Source: Saturnia japonica (lineage: Eukaryota; Arthropoda; Insecta; Lepidoptera; Saturniidae). From it: 64,000 nucleotides of DNA. The notes beneath the pieces were generated by a model. That model saw only the letters and a program-made list of their open reading frames with translations, ran no database searches and had not been told where the DNA came from. Positions 53,278 to 63,325 of the stretch are shown here, piece by piece; the stretch's first letter is position 1, and each line of letters begins with the position of its first letter. The stretch covers positions 124,001-188,000 of the forward strand of contig CM065318.1 in assembly GCA_033032175.1 (NCBI GenBank), read 5' to 3'. The translations under genes were made by a program, and so were the position numbers.

Positions 53278-54932
53278 CTTTTTTTTTTTTTTTTTTTTTT
53301 TAGAACTGACTACATTGTTAGCCTTAGGGGCCCTAAAGCCGCTGCGGCTTTTACAGCTTCACCGGACTTGGGGGCGAGCGCAGAGGGCACTCAGCCGCGA
53401 AAGTTTTGTGGACGACTCGCACAAGGGTACCAAAGTGGCCGGACCTCGGCTCGGGCGGTCGCCGCGTTCGCAAATAAGTCGCGATCTACTCGAATCCCTA
53501 CACCTACGATTCGAGCTAACTAATTTGTACACATAGGCACGTTCCCTTCCTCCTGGGAGGAAGGAAGGAACCGTGCGTATGTGTAGTAATCGGAATGTTT
53601 CTACACTAACTAGCGCTAACTAACTAGCGTAAAAAAAGAAAAAAAAAAGGTCCCTCACAGAACCTATGTACCGGTGTGGTGTGCACGTGTGTATGTTCAT
53701 ACGTGTGTAGTGTTGTATGTAGGTAGCTAAGTGATGCACGTACAGTGTCACTTGTATCGCGCGGGCAGTTGCCTGACCCAAGGGTTTCACTCCGAGGAAC
53801 GGACCTAGGCTTGGGTTACCGCTAGAGAGGGTGGACGTGACAGGTGTGCGGGAGCGAAGTTGACCGCCCGCCCTCTGCGGAGAGAGCGGTGGTTACGCGG
53901 GCGTGGGCGCTGGCACGCTCTGTTTGGAGAGACGGATGTGTAATATTTATTCGCATTTTCGATGTGATCGTCGGGATCAATAAAAATATTGCGCGGCCGG
54001 CGTTTGCACCGGATGTCCGTGGGTACCGGAACATAAGTGGCGGCTGTTTTTATCAACGGATTCGCGTGGTTCGACGCGGTGTCGAAATACGAACGGGAGA
54101 GCTGTTTGACGTAGGCATGTATCGAAGGAAGCTCCATATCTCTATGGAGATCTACGCTTCGAACATACCACGGGGCCCCGGTGAGACGAAAGAGGAACCT
54201 ATTCTGTATCAATTGTAACCGTTTGAAACTCGACTCGGACATATGTGCGAACACAGCGCAACTGTATGTCAAAATTGGTCGAATACACGTCTTGTAGAGC
54301 GTGAGCTTATGTCGCGTGGACATTTTGCTCACCGAACACAACAGAGGATGCAACCGGCCCAGGACCCACGCGGCCCTGTTCCTAACCTTACGGATGTGGG
54401 GTCTAAAAGAGAGCCTACTATCTAGGGTTACCCCTAGATATTTGGTCTCTCTTACATACGGAATCGGATTATCGTAGAGCTTAACAGGTTTAAGCTTCCA
54501 CGGTATCTGTGACGAATCCACATCGAAGAGCATCGCGGCGCTCTTCGAGGGATTGACGGCTATTCGCCACTCGTTAAACCACTTCCCGAGAGTGGTCACG
54601 GCGCGTTGGACTTTGTGTCTGAGGTCGGATCTATTCCTATCTGAGGCATATAAGACTGTATCGTCAGCGTATAGCCCTACCTCGACCTCCGGGAGTCGAG
54701 GTAGGTCACTGACGTACAGGTTAAATAGGCTAGGAGCCAGGATCGAACCTTGGGGAACGCCTGAGCGTATTGGACGGGGCGTGGACAATTCACCTTCCAC
54801 TCTATAGCGGAAGGTGCGATCTGTTAGATAATCGCGAATTATTTTGATTAACCTATCGGGGACTTCAAAGCGGTACAACTTGTAAATCAATCCCTCGTGC
54901 CAGACCTTATCAAAGGCCTTGGCCACGTCGAA
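53278..54932 (-). mobile_element. Jockey copy 4, 5'-truncated, inserted in an LTR
   Basis: Minus-strand copy starting in the reverse-transcriptase palm and ending in a 23-base A run (T run 53279-53301). It is flanked by 12-base direct repeats ATAGTCCAAGAG (53266-53277 and 54933-54944). Sequence is nearly identical to copy 1, so insertion is recent. Confidence 0.93.
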
Positions 54933-54941
54933 ATAGTCCAA
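53805..54941 (-). pseudogene. Jockey ORF2 C-terminal fragment (copy 4)
   Basis: An open frame of ~375 residues from FDVAKAFDKVWHEGL to the ORF2 end, matching residues ~590-964 of the intact ORF2 with very few substitutions. It includes YADDTVLYA and the thumb/C-terminal domain. It lacks the endonuclease and RT fingers. The first few codons (before FDVAK) are target-site sequence. Confidence 0.9.
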
Positions 54942-55326
54942 GAGGCGCCTCTCGCACTTTTATAACGTGAGAAAAGGCCGCGCTATGCGTACACACGCGT
55001 TAGAGCGAGATGGTTGCACCCGTGTCACCAGTTCAAGCTAACGCATCTTCGACGGGAGACAGCTATGCACTGATGGATTGGCGATCGCTTTTGATTACTT
55101 TTATAGTGCGCGAGCAGGTCGCGATATGCGCTGGCAAATAGTGGGAGCGGGATGCCTGCAACTAACGTCAGCTCCACAGCTCCATTTTTATGTAGGTGAT
55201 AAGCACATTTTTCATTGGTCAAAACGATTTGGTATTTTTATATAAATATGTATATGATTGATAGTCATAATAAACGAGTATGAATTTGGAAGTGGTATCA
55301 TTCGTTCACCCCTGAGCTCCCACATT

Positions 55327-55344
55327 TGGTGACCCCGACGTGAT
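55327..55344 (+). promoter_or_regulatory. Primer-binding site for tRNA-Trp
   Basis: TGGTGACCCCGACGTGAT is the exact 18-base complement of the 3' end of tRNA-Trp, ATCACGTCGGGGTCA plus CCA, as encoded at 32918-32989. Minus-strand DNA synthesis of the element would start here. Confidence 0.93.
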
Positions 55345-55643
55345 ACGTCAGCACAACCTTCTTCGCACAGTTACATCGTGACGTCATCATCACTTCCTCA
55401 AGCTTTCGAGCAGCGAGTTATACAGTCAGCCAGCATCCAGGGCTATTACGGGTATCCTGACCATAAGTATGCAGCGAACGCGCATTCCTGGTCATCACAC
55501 ACAGCCTTCTCAGCGACCTTGGCACAGCACACTGCACTTCGGCCGGTCAGCAAGCAGCAGAAGACGCATTTCTCTCCTGGTTGACGCAGCAGCCAGTCAC
55601 TACGCAGCACTGCAACACTCCGACTCACTGGAGCATTCTTGCA

Positions 55644-55780
55644 GCATCACCCCGACTCACTGGGGCAATCACCGCAGACAATTCCGACTCAGCGTGAACT
55701 ATGCGGCATCACCCCGACTCACTGGGCAATCAACCGCAGACAGTCCTGACTCACCGTGAACTATGCGGCATCTGGTTCCG
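55644..55780 (+). repeat. 62-bp tandem repeat in the LTR-element leader
   Basis: GCATCACCCCGACTCACTGG starts at 55644 and 55706, with a third diverged start (GCATCTGG) at 55768, period 62. 62 is not a multiple of three, so this is unlikely to be a coding repeat. Confidence 0.8.
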
Positions 55781-55902
55781 AATCACTGGAACATTCCACT
55801 GGCCCGGCAAGCATCACAAGATGTATGGACGACTCAACCTGCTATTGACCTCCGGTCTCGGAGGGGAGTCATGTAGCGACCTATTGTAATTCGGTACCTC
55901 GA

Positions 55903-57287
55903 AAGGTCGCACCTTTCGCTATAGAGTGGAAGGTGAATTATCCACGCCCCGTCCAATACGCTCAGGCGTTCCCCAAGGTTCGATCCTGGCTCCTAGTCTA
56001 TTTAACCTGTACGTCAGTGACCTACCTAAACTAACGCAGGTCAAGGTAGGGCTATACGCTGACGATACAGTCATATATGCCTTGAGAAGTAATAGATTCC
56101 ACCTCAGACACAAAGCCCAACGCGCCGTGACCACTCTCGGGAAGTGGTTTAACGAGTGGTGAATAGCGGTAAATCCCTCGAAGAGCGCCGCGATGCTCTT
56201 CGATGCGGATTCGTCACGGTTACCGTGGAGGCTCAAACCTCTTGAACTTTACGGTAATCCGATTCCATTTGTGAGAGAGACCAAATATCTAGGTGTAACC
56301 CTAGGGTTAGTAGACTCTCTTTTAGACCTCACACCCGTAAAGTTAGGAATAGGGCCGCGTGGGTCCTGGGCCGGTTGCATCCTCTGTTGTGTTCGGTGAG
56401 TAAAATGTCTACGAGACATAAGCTCACGCTCTACAAGATGTGTATTCGACCGATTTTGACATACAGTTGCGCTGCGTTCGCACATATGTCCGAGTCGAAT
56501 TTCAGACGGTTACAATCGATACAGAATAGGTTCCTCTATCGTCTCACCGGGGCCCCGTGGTATGTTCGAAGCGTAGATCTCCATAGAGATATGGAGCTTC
56601 CTTCGATACATGCTTACGTCAAACAGCTGTCCCGTTCGTATTTCGACACCGCGTCGAATCACGCGAATCGGTTAATTCAAGCAGCCGCCACTTATGTCCC
56701 GGTACCCACGACCATCCGGCATAAACGCCGGCCGCGCAATATTTTTACCGACCCAGACGATCGCATCGAAAATACGAATAAATACTACTCATCCGTCTCT
56801 CCAAACAGAGCGTGCCAGCGCCCACGCCCGCGTAACCACCGTTCTCTCCGCAGAGGACGGGCGGTAAATTTCCTCCCGCACACCCTAACGTCCATCCTCT
56901 CCAGCGGTAAACCAAGCCTAGGTCCGTTTCCTCGGCGTGTAAGCCCTTGGGTCAGGCAACCGCCCGCGCGATACAAGTGACACTATACGTGCATCACTTA
57001 GCTACCCACATACAACACTACACACGTATGAACATACACACGTGCACACCACATAGGTACATAGGTTCTGTGAGGGACCTTTTTTTTCTTCTTTTACGAT
57101 AGTTAGTGTAGAAAACATTTCGTTTACTAAATGCACATACGCATGTTTCCTTCTTTCCTCCCAGGAGGAAGGGAGCGTGCCTATGAGTATATTTTAGTTA
57201 GCTCGAATCGTAGGTGTAGGGATTCGATTAGATCGCGACTTATTTGAAACGCGACGACCGCCCGAGCCGAGGTCCGGCCACTTTGGC
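55903..57287 (+). mobile_element. Jockey copy 5, truncated at both ends
   Basis: Starts at GGTCGCACCTTTCGCTATAG (equivalent to ~3880 of copy 1) and ends in the 3' untranslated region at GGCCACTTTGGCA, lacking the last ~120 bases and the A run. There it is fused directly to the structured repeat (CACCCGTCTGG). More diverged than copies 2 and 4. Confidence 0.88.
55926..56980 (+). pseudogene. Jockey ORF2 C-terminal fragment (copy 5)
   Basis: Frames 55926-56162 (GVPQGSILAPSLFNLYVSDL and YADDTVIYA), 56193-56399 and 56375-56980 (CSVSKMSTRHKLTLYKMCIR to the basic tail) cover ORF2 from just before the active site. A TGA at 56160 replaces the Arg codon after FNEW, and an indel near 56310-56340 shifts the frame, so it is dead. 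Confidence 0.88.
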
Positions 57288-57365
57288 ACACCCGTCTGGT
57301 CGGAGGATCGTCCCTTTTCTATGGCGGATGAGGAACTTTACTCTCTGTTCCTCACCTCCGCTAAA
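57288..57365 (+). repeat. Structured repeat, copy D (right end)
   Basis: CACCCGTCTGGTCGGAGGAT through the last hairpin to CTCCGCTAAA. Its left part, with the Jockey target sequence, has been deleted together with the Jockey 3' end. Confidence 0.8.
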
Positions 57366-57467
57366 AAGGTAATCACACGATTTTAGGCAAATACGACTTT
57401 AGACAACTTTTATGCAATCTTTAATAGAGGGGCTTACGACATGTTTACACACTGTGAGCTGTTAAAT

Positions 57468-57975
57468 TTACATTTTGCAACGATATTCCAGAAGATGTCT
57501 AAAGAAATCCAAGGTTTTAGACTTTAATATAATTCTATTCAATGGAGAGAAAAGCCGGAAATTTGTTTGATAATGGTTGGGAGCAAACATATTAAAACGA
57601 GAGGCTCTAGGTAGCTTTATATCTAGTCTAATATAGAAACTCGACTCAGTCATTTAGTTGCATCCAAGAATACTGCAGTCTGTCTTGGTTAGTAACAAGT
57701 TTCATCTGGATGTAAACTGTATGTCTGACTCCACAAGAACTTATTTGCACTATTTATATCCTTGAGTTGCAAACGGCAATGCAATATTACAAATTGCTGG
57801 TAAAGAATGTTTGATTGCGAGAGAAATGAGATACATCAAGTTTGCACCATATGTACCATTCATTACAGCAATTGATCTGAAGAAGTAATTTGAAGTCATC
57901 TGCAAAAATATAACATTTAGTGCGCTCAAATTGCAAACAGATATAACTGATAAAAATATTAAATTTCATAGGTTA
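57468..57975 (-). pseudogene. LINE reverse-transcriptase remnant
   Basis: Minus strand. CYIFADDFKLLLQI (~57930-57890) is an [FY]xDD active site. ESSFYIRLDIKLPRASRFNM and NHYQTNFRLFSPLNRI (57650-57530) match the LINE C-terminal pattern of Arg-rich LP...R...TNF...SPLNR. The two pieces lie in different frames, with ~130 bases of non-matching sequence between. Heavily decayed; a Jockey/I-group origin is likely but not certain. Confidence 0.65.
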
Positions 57976-57979
57976 GATT

Positions 57980-59420
57980 TATGTGGAATTCATAAATGAA
58001 TATTCCCAATGAAGAGAAATAATATTTACATCACTGAAATAGATTATCGGTATCGCGAACTGCTGTTGGCTTTATAAATACAAACATGAAAATAAATAAA
58101 AGTACGTGAAGATTTTTATAAAAGTTGGTTAATTGGCAACATTGGAGTAAAGTTCTCTTTTGCGTAAAAGATTGGTAACGTTTTTGCTAATTTTCTGAAA
58201 GGTTTCGCTTGTGAACTGGTTTGTATGAATCGCGATCGTCGGCGCTATACGGGAAGGGAAAGGGTACGTAATTGTAGTTCGAGATAATTGTGCAAGATTC
58301 TCGCAACTGGATTCTCGGCGCGGGTCTGGCGCGGGAGCGGGTACGCTATTACTTACCGGGGTTATTAAATCCCTATGTTCACGGTTATTATCGAATAGAG
58401 ACGTGTCCGGATACTGAATCCTACCGTAACTTATGAATACGTTGCATCTTACAATACGTTATGTTTAGACACTGACAATGGCCGCCCGTGCACGCGCCCG
58501 CTCCCCCACCGCGCTTGTGCTAAATATATTATATTCTTTAGACAAGATTTTCAATAATAGGTATCTCAACGTGATAGACTATTAAGCATTCGTAGTAACA
58601 GAGGGTTGTGACTCGGAGTCGGAGTCATAATTAACAAATAGCAAAACATTTGATCACAGATATGACGTAGGTAGTATACATATATTTAATAATACCTATT
58701 GTAATTCCTTAAGGGTTAAGCAATAACGTTAACTTTACAGAAAGTGTTAAGCGAGTTTCATTATAGTATTACATAGTAGTTTTGTGTGGAGGGGTGATGT
58801 GGTCTACGGTACGCATCGTGCTGGATATTTGGTAGTGTCGTGAGGCGAAAGAATCCGCCGGCCGAAGTTAGTTAGGTAACTAACAGGTGCGGGGAGCGAC
58901 GCGCGACCGTCTGGCAGCGCGCTAGTTATACCTACTTATGGTATTACAAGCGTCCTTCGGTAGTCGCTTACCATCAGGCGGACCGTATGCTTGTTTGCCA
59001 CCTTTGTTGTATAAAAAAAGAATACGCGGTGATATTACATAGAATACAACACATAGATGTAATTAGGTTAACAAAGGCGTGAGTGTGGTGGCGCGGGCGG
59101 GGGCGGGGCGGGGCGGAGCCCCTACCTCCGTGTGTTACTCCTTGCCGCGTGCCCGTGACGAAGCGCCCTCTAATCACAGTCCCCGGTTTTCTTCAGTGAA
59201 GTTAAAGCAGCTGCCCAGACGTAAAACAAGTGAAATCGTGTTTAGTTTTCTTCAATATTACCAGAGATGTGATCGACTTTCTTCATAAAGTATTTTTTTA
59301 AAAACTATATTTGTAAAATAATTTTTCTGTCTTCTTTTACTTCTGATACTAAACACTCCAAGTACCGAACTTATGGGATACGACCTCGCGAATTACTAAA
59401 TTGATATTTTAAACGATTTA
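57980..59420. other. Intergenic DNA
   Basis: No gene supported. A partial inverted family H repeat lies at ~58955-59025 (CGCTTACCATCAGGCGGACC). GC-rich patches occur at 58310-58345 and 59080-59120. Confidence 0.45.
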
Positions 59421-59423
59421 AAC

Positions 59424-59685
59424 TATACTAATATTATAAAGGTGAAGAGTTTGTTTGTTTGTTTGGTTGAACGCGATAATGTCAGGAACTACTTGTTCGA
59501 ATGGGAAAATATTTCACTATTGGATAACCTATTTATCGAGGAGGGCTATAGGCTATATAACATCACGCTACGACCAATAGGAGCGAGCATCAATGAAAAA
59601 TGTTGCAAAAACAAGGAAAATTTATGCCTTCTGACAGCTCCAATTATGCGTCGCAGACGAAGTTGCGCGGGTTAGCCAGTATCTT
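59424..59685 (+). repeat. Interspersed repeat family A, copy 2
   Basis: GAGTTTGTTTGTTTGTTTGG, ATTTATCGAGGAGGGCTATA, TAACATCACGCTACGACCAA and the end GACGAAGTTGCGCGGGTTAG, the inverse of 44935-45200. A very common lepidopteran repeat type. Confidence 0.8.
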
Positions 59686-59702
59686 ATATTTTTCCCTTCG
59701 AA

Positions 59703-59850
59703 TCAAAATCAAAATAATCTTTATTCAATTTAGGCCCTAAGAAGGCACTTATGAACGTCAAAACACTACTACCGGTTCGGAAAATATCCCAGACATCGAG
59801 AAGAACCGGTAAGAAACTCGATCGGGTTTATTAATAATTATATTATGTTA
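59703..59850 (-). repeat. Family F repeat, copy 3
   Basis: ATTCAATTTAGGCCCTAAGA, ACCGGTTCGGAAAATATCCC and AACCGGTAAGAAACTCGATC: the inverted tail of family F. Confidence 0.75.
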
Positions 59851-59854
59851 GCTT

Positions 59855-60834
59855 ATGTTTATTAATAATTGACTTAAGTTGAAACAAATAAGAGTTACTT
59901 AGGTTTTAGGTATTAGATTCTGAATTAAGTTTCCAATTATACCAATTTCGTTTACAGAAAAAAAAATTATACAAATTGATTATTGTAAGAATGATGGTGA
60001 TTCCTAGACACCCTCAGCAGCGGCGTTGTGCAATAATTATTTGAAAAATAAAAAAAGATGTATGGATAAACTTGACTAAATATGTCAGCAGCGCTTCCCG
60101 GTGACGAGGATGTTTGCAGAAGTGGTGCCGGGGCGCGGTGCTAGTGTTCTCACGTTCACCTTGACGATTGTGTGAGCGCCTAATTGGTATTTGTCTTTGA
60201 AAAATAAAATAAACAATAAGAAACCGTAGAGAACAGAACTTATTAACCGATTACAGCTTATAAGGTATTTGAATACATACACGGTACCTACTACTGGTCG
60301 CGGATGCTTCTTAATAGTTTTAAATTAATCACGACTTCCTAAATATTCAAATAATTCGATATATATTGAGGAAATACACACTTGTTTAATAACAACTTCT
60401 AATTTGAGGAGAACGTTTTGGTTCGTGTCGCGACTCGACGCGATGTGGCGCCAAGGCCGACGCGGATAGGGTTGGCACACGTATCTGCTGTTTTATGCGA
60501 GGTCCTATATTTTTTGGTTGAAAACATTACGTTAATACAGCTAAATGGTAATAAAACTAACAATTATTTTCTTCAAAATAAGAAAATGCGAAATATGCTA
60601 AGGGAAAAGTATAAATACATGTTATATTACATAAAAGTTGTATTTTTCGTTTTTTTCCATAAAAAGCTGTACTGTTTAATATTTTTCAAAAGTCACGTAT
60701 CTAATAAAACTGGCAACCCTAAAATTGGAATTGGAAAAGGAATGTTGTGTTACATGCTAGTGATATGGATGTATTGTGGAGTACCAGAAGTTAATGAATA
60801 GTCAGTCACAAGAGTTATATCACAAGTTGTGTAT
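59855..60834. other. Intergenic DNA
   Basis: No supported gene; an open frame at 60418-60801 is AT-rich with no recognisable motif. Confidence 0.45.
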
Positions 60835-61095
60835 AGACAATTGCCTCATTAGCATAATGGTCGTAAGCAAGACTGCTATGATCGAGGTCCTGGGTTCCAT
60901 TCCCAAGTCGAGCAAATTGAAATTGGGTTTTTTTATGAAATTTCGGAGTTTGGATTTATGCCCGATTAATGGCAATAGGCTCGCTCCCTATTACATGAGA
61001 CCTAAAAACATACTCGGTGAACTGTGGGTGTACATTTAATACACCTCTGCCTAACCCTTCGGGGAATTCAGGCGTGATGGTATGATGTGATTGTG
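60835..61095 (+). mobile_element. tRNA-derived SINE, copy 3
   Basis: A-box-like TAGCATAATGG (60849), B-box-like GGGTTCCATTCCC (60893-60905), body GCCCGATTAATGGCAATAGG and GTGAACTGTGGGTGTACATT, and tail CTCTGCCTAACCCTTCGGGG then AATTCAGGCGTGATGG (61045-61080). The tail closely resembles that of the RTE-like LINE at 13060-13098. Confidence 0.85.
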
Positions 61096-61214
61096 TAGTA
61101 TCTGACGGTAAGTGTAGTCCGAGAGCAACGACGCGGCGATGCTATGCTCAGGAGTTGAAGATCTGTTCTTCAGAATCATGACTGCGGGTTGCTGTACACT
61201 GTCCAAGACATCGA

Positions 61215-61640
61215 TGAGTTCAAAATCAAAATCAAAATAATTTTTCTTCAATTTAGGCCTTAAGAATGCACTTATGAACGTCAAAACACTACTGTCGGTT
61301 CGGAAAACGTCCAGGCAGCTAGAAGAACCGGTAAGAAACTCGATCGGGTTTATCTTTTTTGTTAACTGTACAAATGTCAATATAATAGGTACAATAATAA
61401 TAATTTAGTGGATGCACAGAGAGGGAGTCACTTCCAGACATCACTATCATTCACATAATGATCCACCCTATAATAACCTTTTGGCAGTAAAACTAGCTTG
61501 AAATGGTCCTTGAACTTGTTGTTCGGTATCTAAATCAGTAATATGCTTCGGAATCTTATTATAAAACCTAACACAATTATCTAAAAAACTTTTATTGGAC
61601 CTACTTAGTCTAAAACACGGTACGACTAATTTATCTCTAA
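61215..61640 (-). repeat. Family F repeat, copy 4, with protein C-terminus remnant
   Basis: The tail (61220-61345) is followed on the minus strand by coding sequence. 61640-61470 reads RDKLVVPCFRLSRSNKSFLD then NCVRFYNKIPKHITD, and a shifted frame reads GYYRVDHYVNDSDVW. It is the C-terminus of a transposon protein, most likely a LINE; the exact class is not determined. Confidence 0.65.
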
Positions 61641-61944
61641 CAGCGATAGTGAATTACTCGATATACACAAAATAATATCATTTAAGTAATGCACCTTACC
61701 TTATTAGGTGAAGGCACATTGCAGACATGTCATTACTTCATCAGTACGAGTGATTCAATTGACATCGTCTCGTCATATATTGTGATTTATCATGTCGTTA
61801 TTTTAAAAGCGTTTGCTTGTTGGTGAACAAGATGTATCGAGCGAGTGCGTTCAGCGTTCTGTTGCTTTTGATTTCCAGTCAGACGGAGCTATCGCTTTTG
61901 TATGGTTGTGTATGTATAATTTAATTACTAGCGATCCCCCTAAG

Positions 61945-62310
61945 GTCGAAACTCGGCCAGCGACTTTTTGATCATAAACTATTTGCTGTTTGAAATTTGC
62001 AGTATTCATGAACCTAAACAATGAGTAGATATTATCTACATCACTTGCTGTCACTTTTCGTTGAGTGACAATGTCAATATTTTGGGGGGGTCTAAGTTCA
62101 ATGGCACTGGTCGTGTTAGGATTCCCAGTATTAATTAATTTAATTTAATATATTAGTAACAGATATTATAGATAAATTTTAGCTTTCTGCACTTCTGCTT
62201 CATATAAACTTTAACCATGCCAAATCTCAAAGTCTTCGCTCCGTGCACGCAATACGCTTAAAATGATACCGAAACCTTTTGCTTCACGTATTATTATAGG
62301 TATAGATAAT
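61945..62310 (+). repeat. Family E repeat, copy 3
   Basis: CCTAAGGTCGAAACTCGGCC, ATTCATGAACCTAAACAATG, CACTTGCTGTCACTTTTCGT, TTTTAGCTTTCTGCACTTCT and GCAATACGCTTAAAATGATA. The longest copy. An R1-clade LINE inserted just after it. Confidence 0.75.
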
Positions 62311-62316
62311 TGGTTA

Positions 62317-62328
62317 TTGTCAACACCA
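62317..62328. repeat. Target-site duplication TTGTCAACACCA
   Basis: The identical 12-mer occurs at 63314-63325 and brackets the R1-clade LINE. Confidence 0.88.
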
Positions 62329-63313
62329 TTTTTTTTTTTTTTTTTTTTTTTTAACGTGGAGAAACCCATCATGGGTACACACCCGCCCGGGGGGACGAGT
62401 GGTTATGTGAGACTCCTACTCACTAAAACTCCACGGTGTACCATCCGCCGCCATAGTAGGGCGACGCGGGCACTGCGCTGGCATACAGCCGCGCCGCCCC
62501 GGCGGCCGGCCCAGCTGAACCGGGCCCCGGCCTAATAGGAGACTGCTCAGTACACCTAGCCGTCTCCTCCGTCCGCCGAGCCTGTGCAATGAGAAGACGG
62601 GCCCCCGACCCGTCTCCTCTGGCTCGGCTAGGGTGGCGGGAGTTGGCGAATGAATCGCCTCCTCCTGCCACCCGTTCTTCTTTGTCGGAGAGGGCCGCGC
62701 AGGGGATCCCCTTCACGAACCCTCTCCGCGGCCTCCTTCTGCGATATGACGACCTCGCAGAAGGAGGCCATTGCCGTCCATGCCCTCTCGCTGTCGAGCA
62801 TGGCTCTCACCACACTCGGCAGCGAGAGGTCCTATCCAACGACTGCGGCCAGAGTGCGGTGCTGCTCCTCCCACGCAGCACACTCACCAAGAGTGTGCTG
62901 CGCCGTATCCTCTGCAGCCCCGCACTCATGGCACACAGGCGAGGGCTCCCTCCTGGCTATCTTGTGCAGGTACCATCCGAAGCATCCATGTCCGGACAGT
63001 ACCTGCACAAGTCTAAACGTCAGGGAGCCCCGCTCCCTGGCGCACCACTCCCGGAGGACCGGGCGGACGGCGTCTATGGTATACCGTCCATAGCGCGCGT
63101 CCGCCAGGTCCTCCTCCCACTTCCTTAGAACAATCCCCCGGGCCTCACGCCGGACCCTATCCACCTCCGTGGGAGCTGGAGGCTCCCCTAACTCTCTTCT
63201 CGCCGCCGTGAATTCATACACGGCGGCGAGCACCTCCGCCTCCAGCTCCCACGGCGGGGAGCCGGCAAGGACCATGGCCGCCCCCGCGGACACCGATCGG
63301 TACCCGCGGATTG
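62329..63313 (-). mobile_element. R1-clade LINE, 5'-truncated
   Basis: A 985-base minus-strand insertion with a 24-base A tail (T run 62329-62352) and 12-base target duplications TTGTCAACACCA on both sides. It encodes the end of an R1-clade ORF2, then a GC-rich 3' untranslated region. It lies in an ordinary AT-rich repeat, not in the ribosomal target used by R1 itself. Confidence 0.9.
62832..63313 (-). pseudogene. R1-clade ORF2 C-terminal domain (second copy)
   Basis: Reads TTIRGYRSVSAGAAMVLAGS, PPWELEAEVLAAVYE, YTIDAVRPVLREWCARERGS, QVLSGHGCFGWYLHKIARRE and the finger CHECGAAEDTAQHTLGEC. A frameshift near 62830 moves the protein into the frame 62813-62628 (VVRAMLDSERAWTAMASFCE and VVISQKEAAERVRE), the usual end. 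It is a separate family from the remnant at 28985-30756 but has the same domain. Confidence 0.87.
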
Positions 63314-63325
63314 TTGTCAACACCA

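Larger units (their letters stand above)
53214..55902 (+). mobile_element. LTR retrotransposon 5' end, split by a Jockey copy
   Basis: A 5' LTR with matching inverted ends TGTGGGA (53214) and TCCCACA (to 55324), interrupted by Jockey copy 4. Without that insertion and one target duplication the LTR is ~444 bases. It has TATAAATA (55241-55248) and AATAAA (55269-55274). Two bases after the LTR lies the primer-binding site, then a leader and start of the internal region, which ends where Jockey copy 5 begins (~55903). No gag/pol domain is recognisable. Confidence 0.85.

Noticed and set aside
60418..60801. 127-codon open frame as a gene
   Set aside because: AT-rich composition, Lys/Phe/Tyr runs, no signal, domain or promoter; looks like chance.
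62329..63313. R1 element in the 28S ribosomal gene
   Set aside because: Both flanks are AT-rich repeat DNA with a perfect 12-base duplication; no rRNA sequence is present in the window.
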